DNA of 64,000 nucleotides from Alnus glutinosa (Eukaryota; Streptophyta; Magnoliopsida; Fagales; Betulaceae): the NCBI RefSeq assembly GCF_958979055.1, contig NC_084891.1:24203501-24267500 (forward strand), in the 5' to 3' direction. Numbering within the stretch: the first letter of the stretch is position 1; each line of letters starts with the position of its first letter. Below are positions 29,673 through 45,500 of this stretch, one piece after another. The notes under the pieces were generated by a model, which was given only the letters and a program-made list of their open reading frames with translations, did no database searches and was not told where the DNA came from. The position numbers and the translations under genes are program-made.

Positions 29673-32600
29673 AGATTACAACCATACATTATAAGGTAAA
29701 AAAAGGTAATAATATTTTGAAAAGAATAAGCATTTGATTGTGTTAGAGATTAAGCGGAACAGAATTGACTGGGAATTTTGTTAAGGATAAGCCTAAAATT
29801 TTCAGCAAAGCAATACATCATACTATTCAATATAGTTGTCTTGTAGGCTAGTCATGTATTTCCTTCTATTTGATGTAGAGGTATGAGATTAAATCCATAA
29901 TGGATATATATCTGTGGAATTAAGAAGATTAACGATAACCTCCCCCCTCCCAAGTAAAGTTTATGCCTTCGCCATTCTGGGTGAGAAGATTGTTATAATA
30001 CAACTTGGTATGTATGTTATTTCATAAAATTTGCAAGCATTGAAAGTAACACCTAAACTTTGGTAACATTCTTTAACAAACATCAAACAGAAGGTGATGC
30101 AACAAGAGATGAGCCACTATTAAAAGAAAATCTTACAGTTTTGCTTGATTATAAGGAGTTTGTTGGGTATGATTGTGTGAAGCATGCATAGGACCATAGT
30201 TTTGTTCACATTGTTGATTAAGCTGCGTTTCAAGATCATCAACATTCTTCTTCAAATTGATGACATATGCCTCTGCCTGAGCTATTTCCTCAAGCTCTGC
30301 CCTTGTCTTTGGCACATTTTCAAGTTAAAAGTTAATCAAGACTAATTGTGTCATACCAATTAAAAATGAGGTAGACTAACCTTTTCATCTATAGTGGCTA
30401 AAACAAGTACCGGCACCTGAGAAGTCTGCATTCCTGCTTCAAGTGCTGTCCTCAAGTCTCTTTCCTTTTGCAACTGTTCCTGTAGTCTTGCAACCTATAG
30501 GTACAATTAAAAACACTATCACAGTTAGGCCTTCCTCATCAAGGTTGGTGGACTACCAAAGACATAAATGAGTGCAACTAATTGATGAATGATACTCAAT
30601 TGAAAGTGACACATCAAAAAGAGCGAGTAAAGAAGCATTGAAAACATTTAGATTGAATGCCACACAATATATACGCTCTTTTGGGGGGGGGGGAATGAAG
30701 AGAGAAAGTATTCCAAATATAGAGAGAGTACATCTTGCTCAAGAGCTAGACGACGCTCACGCAAGGCCTTCTTTCGTCTTTGCAGACTGGCTTGCAGAAC
30801 TGCATTCCCTTTACCCTGCAAAGGGAAAAATTTAATCCACATGAAAATTTCCCCAAACAATACAAGGATATCTTAAAAGAGAAATATTTGAAGTCTCTAC
30901 CTCTTCTGAAATTCTGCTTTCCAATTCAGTTTTAGTTGTCTCAAGCCTCTGGATTTCAACTCTACAAATGAATCAAATGCAAAAGGAAATTAGATGTGTA
31001 TAATTCAAGTAAATTATGAACCACCTTCACTATAAGAATACAAGTTCCTACACAGAATCAAAATTTTCTATTGATTATTTAAGATTATATGCAATAATCA
31101 TTCCATCCTAAATGCCAAAGGCAAATGGTCACAATCTTATAGTAATCATTAAAAGCCTTCAGAAAGATACATAAACTTGATATTGAAATTATGTAACATC
31201 TTGATCAAAATACATTATGAAAAATTTTGTAAAGACGGATGTAACTATTTACAATGTGCTAATATATAAGGAAAGACAGAGACGTCTCATTGAGACAAGG
31301 AAAATGCAGTCTTTATCAAATAATACCAGCCCAACAGAACTGAAGAAAAAAATTACTTCAATAAATAGAAAAAGAGAAAGATAAATTGAAAGCAGGGAAA
31401 TGTTATGACCTAATATCCAACACTTCGCAGAACAACTCCTCTTCAATAAACCATGGAGATAAACTAATATTATTATTATTATACCAAGACACTGTCAATA
31501 TTTATTGATTATCTTAGAAACATGGTGGTTTTCCTCTTTCCTTTTTCTATTTATTAAAAAAGAAAGCAGATAATTAAAATTTTCCTAAATGAAACTTCTT
31601 CAGTCTTCATATTTGTTCTACATCACATCTCTCTCATGTAAATTTAGGTTCTCCTTCATATGAGAGGGAGAAACACTGCTTCATGGATACTTGATACTTC
31701 AACCTCTCTCTCAGTCCATTTGGCGCTGCGATTTCATGGGCCGAAAGTGTGTTTTTAAACCAAATTGCTGAAAGTGTTTCGTTTGGAAGTGCATATTTAA
31801 AAAATGGCGATTTGAAAGCGTGAAAAAATCCACGTTTTTTAAAATTACAGGCAAAGGGATGTGTTTTTAAATGTGCAATTTTAAAGGCCGAACCGCAATT
31901 TTAAAGGCTAAACCTCGATTTTGCCAAACACTTGACTGCATTTTAATTAACTGTGTTTTGAAATCGCTATTTTTTAAATTGCACATTTTGAAACTGCTAA
32001 ACCAAAAGGACCATCTCTCTTTCTCTCCACACACATACATACAAAACAGCGATCCTGAATTTAGCCTGCCTACAGGCTACAGTGGTTCAAACTCACAATT
32101 CATTTATCCATTGAACAAACAAGTACTAGAAAAGATTGAACCTCAACTGCAGTTATAGTGTCAAGCCCATGGTACAACGCATCAATGACACTAAAAAGAA
32201 TCCAAGAACAACTATGGAAATATATATTTATGGAAATTTGCACAAGAAAGCAATTGCTTTGCACAGCTGATAGATGCATCACTTACTCTTCTTTTATGGA
32301 ATAATCAATGGATTCCATGGAAAGGTTCTTCCTTGCCTGCACTCATGCCAAAAATAAATAAATCAATCAATAAATAAACTAAAAACACCCTCGTTACAAT
32401 CGTTACCAGGTTTGAAACATAGACAATCAATTGAGCAATTCAAAATTGATGAATGTCAAGACTAAAAGCCACTCTTGCATATTCTAGACTAAATATAATT
32501 TTAAAACATCTAGCTGGAGAAACATGACTAAGAAAAAAAAAAGGCCTCAAAGCAAAAAGGTGCATCATAAATCCAGAAAACATATACTCACAGAGTTACG

Positions 32601-33515
32601 TCCCAACATGGTGCGACACCTAGCACTATGTGCAGGTCCATTGGGTATGATTATAGATTTTCTGATCAATGAGATTGGACTAGTAGGAACCAAACTTGGT
32701 TCTTCTGAAGCATCTCCTAGTAGTTCAGCAGATTTAGTGACCTGCATTACTGAACTATTTTTGCTTTGATTTGGAAGACTCCGACCGATTTGTAGAATGT
32801 CATGTTGAGGCAATGAAGTTTCAAATGAATTTAATGGCAACTTCTGACTGGCTATGGAAGCATCATCTACTTCAGGGGACTGGTAACCCAAGTTTGAACC
32901 ATCAGAATCCTGCACCTTTCAACTAGTTAGCTTAAGTTTGAACCACTGGAGTCCAGCACCTTTCAAGTAGTTAGTATAACTAGTGTAGCCTCTCTCTCTC
33001 TATATAGAAAAAAAGATATCAATCTTTTTTTTTTATTCCTTTTCTTTTTGTAAGTGAAAAAAAGATATAAATTAAAATAAAGAAAATAGTCCAGAATGTT
33101 ACCAGACTAACCATATAACATGACACACATAGGTATATGACGAGAAATTGGTGAGCAATTAATTTACATGAGAAGGAGAAGAAGCACAGCAACTAAGATC
33201 GCACTCAGTGGGTGGTCTTAGGATGAAATCATAAGACTTGCATGAGTAAGAGAGATAGGTGTGATTTTGTGCTATTCAGGTTCTTTTACCAACACCCCCC
33301 ACCAAAAGGACAAAAAAATTAAAAAGAAGAGGGGGGGGGGGGAGAGTGAAACAGAAAGAACTAAGATTAGAAATGAGGTTATGTGATGTCAGTAGCACAA
33401 AGGTTCTTCAACAATAAGATGACAAAAAGCTCCTCAAATAGGTTCAAAACCTTGTGCTAAAATTATAGATATTAAATAAAAGAAGAAAGAAAACATGACT
33501 ACGAAAGAAAACAGG

Positions 33516-33547
<32 letters not shown>

Positions 33548-36500
33548 AAGTGCCTAGTAAAAGAGTCTATACTGGGGATTTACAGTTCACCTAAGGTGGA
33601 GGCTAGCAGCTTCAAACCCCAAGGCTCTAGTCCTAGGGAATAAACAAGAGGAGAAAAAACAAGATGGACACGAGTAAAAAAATTAAGCAATAAGCATATT
33701 AAAAAAAATTGAGGTGAACCTATGAGAGTTGATTGACAACACCAGAAAAACCAAAAGAAAAGTAACAGAAGCAATTAATAGTGATAAATGAAGTGATTAG
33801 GTCTTTTGCAAAGCACAACGGAAACACATTAAGCATCCAACAAAGGCCATAATGAAATTCAGTGAAATCAACAAATATATTGTACAATATCCCACCAATA
33901 CACAGCCATGCGGACCATTATCAAATAAAACATGATTGATCTGAAAAATTGCAGAAACGATGTTTAAAAAAGGGTGAAAGAATCTAGCTTGTAAAACTGG
34001 TTATCTTTTTAAATTTGAAACTCAATATGAAGGTCTGGATATAACTTCAAGAGAGAACTTAAAAACAATGAAAACTGATTATAGACTCTAAAAATGATAT
34101 GAAGGAACCAGAAATGGAGAAAATATAAGGCTAAACACGTAGCAGAAGACATAAGCTACAAAGTCGCCTAGATGAAGGAATGCAGAACCACCATTTTTTA
34201 ATCTAACCTAAAGCACAAAATACTCATTCTCAGGTCTGTCACTAGGAATACACAAGAATATATTATCGGTTTACTCCCATCAGTGTATATGTAGATGCTT
34301 ATGTAAGAAAGTGCAGAGACAAACCTTATTATCACACGGATCATCGTCTCTAGAGTCACCACTCTCGCTGCAGGTTCCACTTGATGCATTTTCAAAATCC
34401 TCATCTGCATCTGCATCAGATTCCTGAGTTGCATCACCATGTTCATCATCTTCATAGGATTCATCAGTTGGCTCCTCACTCTCACTTCCACTCTCTTCTG
34501 AGTCAGTGTATAGCTCAAGGGACATGGACCCTTCCTGCAAACACAATACTAATTCATGGGGCTCAAAAGCACAAAGAAAAAAAGTACAAATTGATTACAA
34601 TGAGATCTGATTGAGCCATAGCCAATCTGGCCTTTCACTACTCTGGCACTGTAAAATCCCAAGGTTTAAAGTTTTTTACTAGTAGATGAGATCAAACTCG
34701 AAGGAGTTAATAGTAAAGAGAAAGAAGAAAAAAATTCCCAGTTCCCAGTTCTAAAAGGAAAATAAGAGAGTGCATTTTCATCAGTGGAGTACCTGAAATA
34801 GTATGAAAAAAAAAAAAAACAAAAAGAAAGAAAGAGAGAAAGAAAGAAAGAAAGAAGAAGAAGAAGAAGAAGAAAAGGATTTCTGTTAAAATGACGTGTC
34901 ATCTTCACAAAATGGCAGTAATTTGCTCCTTGTCCTTTTCCTCCAATCTTTTGAAAAAGAGTTCATAGGGGATTCATTACAGCCTCAAATAAAATTTGAA
35001 AGAACTATAATCAAGAAAAAGAACATTAATGAAATTCATAAATCATTAGGACAATTCACAGGTAAAAACCAGATTATGAAAGAAATGCCATATAGCCTAT
35101 ACCATCACAAAAATCTGATATGAAAGAAAGCCATATAGCCTATAATAGCACAACATATGAATAAGTTTCTGGGTGTGTGAAGTGTGTGACGGAATGACAA
35201 AAGGAAACCATATCACATGCAATTGTGAATGAGGAATATATTAGAACTTACCTTGAATATCTTATCATACTCCTCTAATAAAGTTATAACAATGGCTTGA
35301 GCATGGTTAGCTGCAGCAGCTGCTTGCAAAAGTTGTGCAGAACCATCACCACCAACATCAAAATCATTTTCGATCTCGCAGTCACCAGCTAAAAGGGGAC
35401 GCAAAAGTAAGGGTGCCATGCAAGCAGCAACAGCCGAGGAGCTCATTCGATTCTCAGCTTTGTGAGAAGCTACAGTTTGCATCATCACAAGTACTCTAAA
35501 TGGGGGGGAAATCAACAAATTAAAATAGAAAGAAATGAAAGTAAATGCCTAAAACAAGAATGCAAGGGAGAGCAAATGAGAGCATAATTTTTCAGATGGG
35601 GAAAGAACAAGAAAATATTTTATATACAAGTATGTCAATATCTGCTTGTGTGATGGTGTATGCAGAACCATGCAGGCGTGCGTGAGGGTGAGGATTTTGT
35701 CCTCATTAAAAAAAAAAAAAAAGAAAAAAAAAAAAAAAGAAAAAGAAAAAAGAAAAAAAGAAAAAGGAAATATAAATGAATATGCCATTAAAAAAAGAAG
35801 AAGAAGAAGAAGTTTATCAAGAAATATGGAAATAACAATAAATATAATGTATCAACTACCTTTGCAATAAGAGGCGATTTGGTTCTGGGAACGTATCAAA
35901 TATTGATGTACGGAGAGCATTGACTCTAACACCACGTTCAGTTCCTAGTCATCATAAAGTAATCCAATGTTGCAAGATAAGAAAATCAAAATTTAAAGAG
36001 AATACCAGACATATGGTAGAACATCCAAATGTATTGTGATAAAACAAATGGTATATGAGATTTTTCCTTATCATTTTCACTGTAACCAAGCAGAAGCCTA
36101 AATTAAATTGTTTGAAAAAGTACAACCTAACATCCACATCATATCTTTTTATGTTAAAATGTTAATTAAATAATTAAATTTTCCTCTTCCTATAAGTTTA
36201 TGCTTTTGGATAAGTGGTGATTTAACATGATATCAGAGTAAAAATCATGAGTTCAAATCTTGACTCCAACAGTTTATCCCTTATTTCAATTGAAATATTT
36301 CACATGTTGTCTAGTTCCACACATGAGGGGGAGTGTTAAAATGTTAATTAAATAATTAAATTCACATTTTTTTATGAACTAAGCTTTTGAGATAAGTAGT
36401 AATTTAACATAAAACTGGGCTATATCAGCAAACTTTTTCAGCACTTCACTTTCAGTTACCTTGTCATCTCTCCCTTTAGAAATCCCTATCAACGTACACA

Positions 36501-39500
36501 ATCAAAACAGGAAAGACTCTCCTACCTTTATTGTTTTCTACATTTCATTAGCTCGCTTTCATGCCAAGAATGGCATCTATTATAACTTATGGCTTGGTCT
36601 TAAACTTGATCAAATTATTCAAGGCAGAAGTTATAGATCAACCTACGGCTGATTTCAATTTTCTGATAGCCCACTGCCATGTGACATTTTTGCTTTTCAT
36701 TTGACACTCTTCCTTTTGGAACTTCAAAGCATCACAATCCAATTGTAAAGAAGCATAACCAGGTTGTTTGACTAATGTAAGGTAATAGAACTAAATCCAT
36801 GCTCGAAATGAGCATTGTGAACATGTGCATATTGGGATAAATGGAAAAAGAACGAAGAATGTAATCAAGAACTTAATAATTACAATAATAATAGCAATAA
36901 TAATGATGATGATGATGATGATGATAGTAATAAATCATGATAACGTAATCCTAATAAAAGAGAGGTAAAGTTAGGTAGAAGACATGGCAATCTATGACCC
37001 AAATAGTTGAAATAAGGTTATATTTAATTGATTCTAAAATTTTAATTCATGGTTTTAACAAGCAATGGCAACCAAAGCTGCTCATAGCATATCCTTTTTT
37101 ATCCCTCTCATTATGGAAGAGGAAAAAATGACAGGAAATATAAGTCGACTTCTTATTGGTTTTACTGCATATAATGCGTTAAAATCTAACTAAATTATAT
37201 ATGTTTGGATAAATCCCTCTCAACTAATAAAAATACTTCACTGCTCCTTTTCATCTAGTTCTTCTAGAACCATGCTACCCAGAACTTCAAGTCGATCATA
37301 AACCTTCCTAAAAATTGTTAAACTTTGCCAAACGGCCTTCGTGCAGTTCATGTGAAATAATGCTATAAGCTGCAGAAACATGTTCACAAGAGTATCCTTA
37401 TATATATTTACAAGTTCTTGTCCTGGAAAAGGGAGAGAGAAAGAGATATTACTTAATAAGCTTTATGAGTGTGAAATAAAAGTTCATCTTAAAGTGTGCA
37501 ACAAAATCTTAAAAATAAATTGACAAGGCATGACACAAATTCTTTCCTAAATAGTAAACGGAATACATGAAAGTCAAGTTTTCTTCAGTAAGAATACTTG
37601 AGGTGAAAAGGAAAGAATATATCTATTACTATATCAAATGCCTATATAATCTTCAGACATCAGAGAGTTGCACTTATTTCCTGATTCGTTCTTTGGCAAT
37701 CTTCAACATCGAAGCTATTACATTAATTCACATTCTACTGCAAACCAGTTTCTTGAGAGAGAGAGTGATCACAAACCACAAACAAAAAAGGATTAATATT
37801 CAATTTTATCTGAGATTGGTTTGAGTTCAATGACCTTTTATGTTATCTTCCTTTTCTTTCCAACAATATGTATTTCACATATATAAATATGTGCTCCTTA
37901 AGCATTCAATCAAATTTTGGCATAAAGACAATAAGCATTGATTTTCAAGGGGCATTGGATTTCCCTATCCCCACTCCCCCTTTCTTTCTTTGGTAGCTTT
38001 AAGTGGAGAAGGAGCTTAACTCAGAGCTCGTGATTCACCTAATGGTATACATTGCTCTCTTCTGGTAGAAAAAGAACTTATTTTTCTCCCAAAAAAAGAA
38101 AAAAATAATCCCACGAAGCTTGTCAGTAATTAGCTGAAAATGTTTTATATAAGCCGATCTTGTACACAAGAAATTTTTTCTCCCTATATTAATTGTTTTA
38201 TCATAAAAATGACAACGAAAATTGTACAAGTATTTATGAAAAATCATGAGAGAAAGATCCAAATATATTACGAATTCCATTTTTCAAATTGTTCTTTTTC
38301 TAAGCAATAGCTGAGAATATTTGCTCCTAATGTAATAAAAAAGTGAAGTTACCTACTCCTGCACAATTCTTATTAATGCTCAATCAAATTTGTGGTGTCA
38401 CAAAGGTAGTTCTCCTCACCACCATCCCATTCAATGCTTACGATTTACGTTCACTAAATACATTCGTAGATAATCTTCTCTCCAACGTTTTAGCATCATA
38501 TGTATATGAATTATAAATAGGCCAGCAGGCAATGAATAAACAAAAGATGGTAAACAAACAGTTGATTAACAGACTTACGGCATGCTTCTAATAGTGCATT
38601 GCAGCAAGATGCAGGGACAGGAGATGATGGCAATTCCCGGAGGACATACTGGAGAATTGCATGGAAGAAAACAGAGAAAAAAAAAAGTTTAGCTTTCATT
38701 TGTGCTGTAACATACATGAAGAATTAATATTTTGCTGCAACTATAGAGAGAAACCTTGACACAATCGGCAACAACGTGTGGATCCTCCTCTGGAGAAAAC
38801 TCAATTTTTCCTAAAGAAAGCATAACCCAAAAACTGTTCAGACAAAGGAATAACATTGAAACCAAAAAGAAAAAGACTAATGTGAAACTCATGCAACTTT
38901 TTGGTTGATTCAATTCTAATGCTCCACAAGCAAAGGTGATTTTAAGACTTGACTACTAGTTTTTTCTCTTTTTCTTTCTTTTTTTTTTCTTTTTTTTTTT
39001 CTTTTCGATCATGACTACTGCCATTTCAATATTTATTTTTCGCAAAACAGCCCTTGTATCCATATAACATGTGGTAGTTATTCCCTAAGGGTAAATTCAA
39101 ATAAAGATTACAAATTAAGTGTTTGTTTCGATGTAAAACTTTTCCTTAACAAAAACATTTTCAATAGAATTCTTTTAAGAAAACATGATTTGGTTTTAAT
39201 TGCTTGGTTGAGATCCTGAAAATCAAATCATATGTGTTTGTTTTCACTGAAAGTCTTCACGTAAAAACACAGAAATCCAAAAACCCATGGCTACTAGATA
39301 CCCTCATTATCTTGTCCATATTGTGGCGCCACCAATACCCCCATGAACATACCCATTATGCAGCAATTTACTTTAGAAATTCAGAGAACCAAATCTACTC
39401 TCCACACAGCAAACCACAAGACAATTCACCACCAAAAGTACCAACATATAAACCAAACAAGACATATGTTTAGGAGACAACAGTGAACCAAGAGACCTGT

Positions 39501-42500
39501 TTTTTCTTTAGGGGTAGTGGGAGAGGTGGACTGAGGTGGTGAGGCAGAAGAGGTGAAGTATTGGATTGGGTTTAGAAAACTAGCCATTTGGTGAGAAACT
39601 AGATTCAGGCGTGGGATCGCCTAGAAAGAACTGGGATAGGATCAATTAAGGGCAGAAAGGGTCAATCTAACTTCGGCAAGCTTCCAATCAATTGGGAAGG
39701 GTTCATGTTTCAGGATCCAACTCAATTCGGTTGAAGCCCTTGAGTTTGATCACTTTGCAGCAAGATTCACCACTAGTAAGGCTGACCCAGGCGTCTATGT
39801 CAAGAAGTGGTGCTTTCTGGCAATAATGGGAGATAAAGGAGAGAGAGAGGAGGGTGCTGCCTTTGCTAAGTCCATGCATAAGGCACTTTCCCCCAGTTTT
39901 GGGTATGTTTTTTGAAGACGTTTTCAGTTAATTTTTAGTTATAATAAACATATAAAATGTAGAAAATACTTTTTTGTAAAATATTCCCACATCTCTTGCC
40001 ATAGCTAATTTCCAATTCACTTGCACGGTTTATCCATTATGCATCCCAAAAGAATAACAGATATCAGATAGACTCATGATCTCAATTGTGAGAATCACCT
40101 TGCATGAAGGACATAAAGATAAAAATACACAATCTATACAATGTAATTTAATTACGGCCATAAGATTAAAGTTAGTCAAGAACACTCATATATCCAAACA
40201 AACTCACCCTGCTCATATTCTCGAACTCGATGTTCAACATCATCAACGTAGGCGGCTTGACGCAAGATCCCTTCTACTTTGATGCCTGTTGTATCTTTTA
40301 TCAGATTCATATAAAACAAAGTGACAAACAAGCATTCTATCTGTATCCAAACCAATAACGAAAGGGTCCGACAGAATTGCAATTGGTAAATTGGAAAAAG
40401 ACCCAAAAATGAGAGCTTAATGAGGGTAAATGTGGCAAGTGAAAATATAGTGTGATGTATTAGTTATTAGATCTTGCAAGCCATTGTTAGCTCAATAAGG
40501 AAAAAAGAAGCACTTTACTCTTCTATAATCATATCACATGTGCATGATTTCTGCACAAGAAGCTCAGAATTAAACAAGAGAAGGAAATTATTTAGAAACT
40601 AAGCCAACATAAATTTCTATAGGGTTTAGGGTTTAGGGGTACTTACATTTTTTTTTTCTTTGGTAAGTAACACAGTCCTGACATTGATTAGAAGTTGCCC
40701 AAAGATAAAAATGCTCACTACAGCAACAGGTTTTAGAGGGTAATACAACACTAAAAATATATCAGCACTTCCACAATCCACCAATTAGCCTTGGATAGAC
40801 CTTTTAAACCCATCTATATGTTTTTCCTACCAATTTCTCCCACAACGATTATAGTAACTTAACTAAGTGAATGATGTTTGAAAATCTGACATACCTAAAA
40901 CTATAAATCAGAATATTCACGTGTTGCAAAAAGTTTGTAAAAAATTATACACTCTTTTTATCCTTGTATCCCATCTTCCTTTAAAATTGGGGAAGGTTTG
41001 GAACCGCATTATATCTGTAACACCTCATTCCCATATTGGGAAGAGATAAATAACTTACATAGAGTGAGTGGTTTATAAAGATACTCATAAGTGCTAAGTT
41101 CCACATTGCCTAGTTACTAGGTGAAACTAGGCTTTATAAGGAATTCTAGGAAAGCTCCAAATTGACTAGTCATTTTGGGGTGATAGCGCAGATGTGGCTA
41201 GCGCTTTTTCCTGGGTCATTACAAATAGTATCAGAGTCGCCTAGTAACGCTACGTCATGTGGTACTGGAGTATTGCATGACATAGCCTTGACGAAGAAGT
41301 CAAGGGTTTAAGGGGGGGAGTTTGTAACACTCGGTTCCATATTAGAAAGAGATAAATAACTCACATAGAGTGAGTGGTTTATAAAGATACCCATGGGTGC
41401 AAAGTCCAACATTGCCTAGTTACTAGGTAAAACTGGGTTTTATAAGGGATTCTAGAAAAGTTCCAAATTGACTAGTCATTTTAGGGTAATAGCGCAGATG
41501 TGGCTAGCGCTTTTTCCTGGGTCGTTACAATATCTATCCTGCACTGCAAAACTAAAGATTTAAAACTACAATAAAGTACTAAAATCAGCAGTGACACATC
41601 CATAGGCAGTGGAGCAGCAAAAAGACTCCCAATTAAGGTGGCTCTGACAATGCAAGCACGCTAAAGATTTTCTCCAGCATATGATAAAAATTCAACTAAA
41701 AGAGTCAAGAACATAATTTATAATATTCAGAAGAGATCAGAAAGTAATTTACTTCACAGAAGACACATTTTAGAGTACTACTGAAATAGGATCCTAAACA
41801 ATAATGAAAAAAGCAAGACCCACCATACTCTTCTATAAACCTGAGGGCTTTTTCCAAGAAAGATGGAGCTCCATCAACATCTTCCAAGGCAACTAAAACT
41901 GGCCTTCCAATAACTGAAGATTTGAAAGGTTGTCTATCCTTCACTACAAAAGAAGTAAAGCAAACATCAAATATATCAATGAAGTGATAAGCGAAGAATA
42001 GCAAGCAAGACATCCAAGTTCAAACCAGTATGTCCTGTCATAGAAGGACCAATGACCCAGATGCTAGTCATGAAATATTTTCAAAAACTATCATGCTCAC
42101 TAAATCAACCCTTGGCAAACACAACCCAAGAAAAAAAAAATTACATTAAACAGAGAATTGAATAAAGAACTAATAACATTGAAAGAAAAAAAAATAGCAT
42201 AATGTAGAAATAACACAAGGCATTTTCTGTATTAATGGTTACAGCAGATATGATCCACTGCCCAAAGAAGTTCAGGTATCATAACCATATGCTTCCCATA
42301 TTTAGCCCTTCTTACCATATTGTCAAATATATCTGCAAATTCACATCATAACCATATAGAGAACACAAAGACACATTAGGCTCAATGAAGGCAAAGGAAG
42401 GCAAAGGTAATGATTACATTTTGATGATGCTCATACCAAAAACTGCTTCTTTTAAAACTATGTTACCAGTTTAGAAAATGCACGGCATAGGCGCACACAC

Positions 42501-45500
42501 ACAAAAAAAAAAAAAAGAACATGTGAAGTCAAATAGATATACAGCATAACAACAAGAAGGGCATACACTGATCCAAAGAATTATCAACTGAATCAGTCTG
42601 ATCGTTCCTGAAGATACCATTTTGCCCCATTACATGAGCGGCACTTGGTGCTTGTACCAAAGCATTCTCAAGGGCAGCCTTCCACTCATATAAATCCTCC
42701 ATAGTTTCAGCCTGTAAAACCAATAAAAAAGTCGTATGTCAGCATGCATCAGGAGTATATTCTTACTTCTGCCCCATATTTTTTGGACTTGGTCAAGTTT
42801 TCCAAAAGTCTTCTCTCTGTCTTTCCCACTCAAATATGATCCAAAATCCATCAAGCTAACACTAAGATGCATGATTCATGTTTTTCCCTCTGTATTTGTA
42901 GTTTTGGCCCTAAAAGCTTCCCCGAGGAAGATTCCATTCATGAAATTTGTGAAGCCAACATGATTTCCACCAAAGATTCCACATGATAAGCAGCTTATTT
43001 GGTGAGCTATTTTGAACCAAAATGGTCTCAACTTCCTTGATTATGGACCTTATAATAAAGGCCTTTAGTAATTACTTGAAGAGTTGTAATCAGATTTTGC
43101 ACTCAATTTATTACAAGTTTCCATTAATTAGTACATACATAGTTAAACGCCCAGGAGAACTTAGTGAGATTCCAAGTTTTATCTCCTCTATCATCTCTTT
43201 TCTTCTGTTTCTTTGTCTTACTGTATACTTTATACTCCACTATGCAACCCACAGCCAGCCATTTTTTTACCCTTAAAACCCCATCCATTAATCACAGACC
43301 TTCCTCAACTTGACTAAAATCCAACTTTTTCCATATCTGAGATATCCCATACGTTTAAAGAGGAAAAAAAAAAAAATACATACCTACACCATACCTGCTA
43401 GCCTGTGCCCTTAACTCATTTTATTATCCCTCTCCCTTTATGTATCTAATCATCAATTTGTTTGTGTCCAGTTAGTGATTAATTGATAAGAGAAATTTGT
43501 AGACTGTGCTTTTATTGTATTAGTTCAATATAGACATTTATCCAAGGAGAGTTTCCCACAAAAACACATCCATCCAAGTATTAGTTATATGTGCATATAA
43601 AGAAGCCAAATCAAGCAATCCCAAACCCTTGTTTGCTTGGCTTAAATAGCAAGTTTTGGCTTCCGCACATTGTGAGTGCAAAGATGCTAAAGCACAAACT
43701 CATGACATAAACAAACTCTTAGGTTTTGCTAGGCCACAATCATCATGTAACTGCCATTTGAAGTCTATACCTACTAAATATTTCATCTCTACCATATCAT
43801 CATATGGAAGTACTATACCCACTCTAAGCCAAGCAGGTAGACCTGACCCTTTACAATCCTTGAGCAAATTTTGAAAAGAAATCTACTAAGCTGAATCACA
43901 ACTTAAAGCTCTCCAATTTCCAGCTAGTTGAGGCCAGCAGCATTGCCAGAGTTTCTTCATTCCAGCTACCAAGTGCAAAATCTGATTTTCTGATTTTCAA
44001 TTTCCATTCTTAAAAGCATCTAATATTGTTTCAAAAGTCAACATAAGGGCTCCGATTTGTTTGATGTACATTGGAAAGCCAATAAAATGTAGGAATGCAT
44101 CAAGTATAATATGACAATGAAAGAATGCTACATCATAATTTAGATAAGACATTATTTGACAAAGTTTTGAGCAGTTCTACACGAGCCAAGCAAAGAAAAC
44201 GTGAAGAGAGAAGCACCTTTAGTGTGAAAGCTCGTCCATCACGACCATCAGGAAAGAGCACAGTCAGGAGTTTTTTATCTGCTTTGACCTCCACGCTATA
44301 AATTGTTGAAAGGAAGTACGACAAGGTTAGTAAACTTCTCCATTTCCATAATGGGTAACAGCTATGAGAATTCCATAAAACTGAATAGAATCTAACTAGG
44401 AATTGAAAAGGCCAACCTGCCTGAATTGTTGAGGTCAATACCACCAAGGGTCAAATTCACTTCACTCCCCTTTTGGGGAACAGCACTCTGAAAGTAAAAC
44501 AATAGTAGATGAAAAATTCTACAGCCTTTATGAAGTACATACAAACCGACACATAAATATATACCAATAGACACATATATAAAGGTCCATTTCATTCGGA
44601 TACTGCTTTGTATACCTGATTTAATATAAAACTTAAGCTTAAAATTAGGCAATTGAGTTGAATATGCTATGGTAAATCCCAAGTCCAAACACCAAGATTT
44701 TCTACTATACCACATCATGGTCAACAAATGAGTATGTCAAATTATCAAACATATATGTTTGCCATTATTACATATGAACTTGCAATTTATTTAACAGTTA
44801 TTTTGCATTTGCCATCCTACAACTGAAAGGATATTTGAAACATTGCGATATTGTGAAACAGAAAACTACGTGCCTACAAAGAACAGAAAGAAGATCACCA
44901 TTACAGTGTCAAACCAACACCTATCAAATTAGATACATAATCTAAAAGAACAACTCCTGCAACATGGAATAGCGAGAGGGGGATAGAAAAAGGTAATGGA
45001 TTACAGCTATGAAAAAAAGTGCTCAGCTGTCTATGACACCAACTTTTGCTTTCAGGTAGACATTAACCCCATTCCTTCCAACACAATAAAAAAAGTTGCA
45101 TTGATTCAGTGAACAAAATGTAATTAAGTTTACTAGGCTGGAGAAAGGAGTTTTGATTCAAGTTTTCATACCCAGTCTGCTAAACTTGTGGTTTCTCCAA
45201 TTCAACAGTCTATGCAACTATGGGCTAAAAATATGGCAGACCAAAACCACCTATTATCTCAGTATAAATTGGACTCGGGGAAGGCGTAAGATCATGGTAA
45301 TTGGGAGTTCTTGTTATATTTGCTGAAGTGATGTGGATTTGGGAAGAAATTGACGGATTGGATAGCGCATTGTATTTCTACGGTGCAGCTTTCCATTCTT
45401 ATTAATGGTCACCGTTTGGTTTCTTTAGTAGTTCTCGTGGATTAAGACAGGGAGACCCGTTATCGCCATTATTGTTTGTGGTTATTATGAAGGTGCTGAG

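Noticed and set aside
35549..35870. Lysine-rich and phenylalanine-rich frames
   Set aside because: Translations of A/T tracts inside a RhoGAP intron.
43600..43930. Possible retrotransposed gene fragment in RhoGAP intron 6
   Set aside because: More GC-rich than surrounding intron, but no frame or family could be recognised on either strand.
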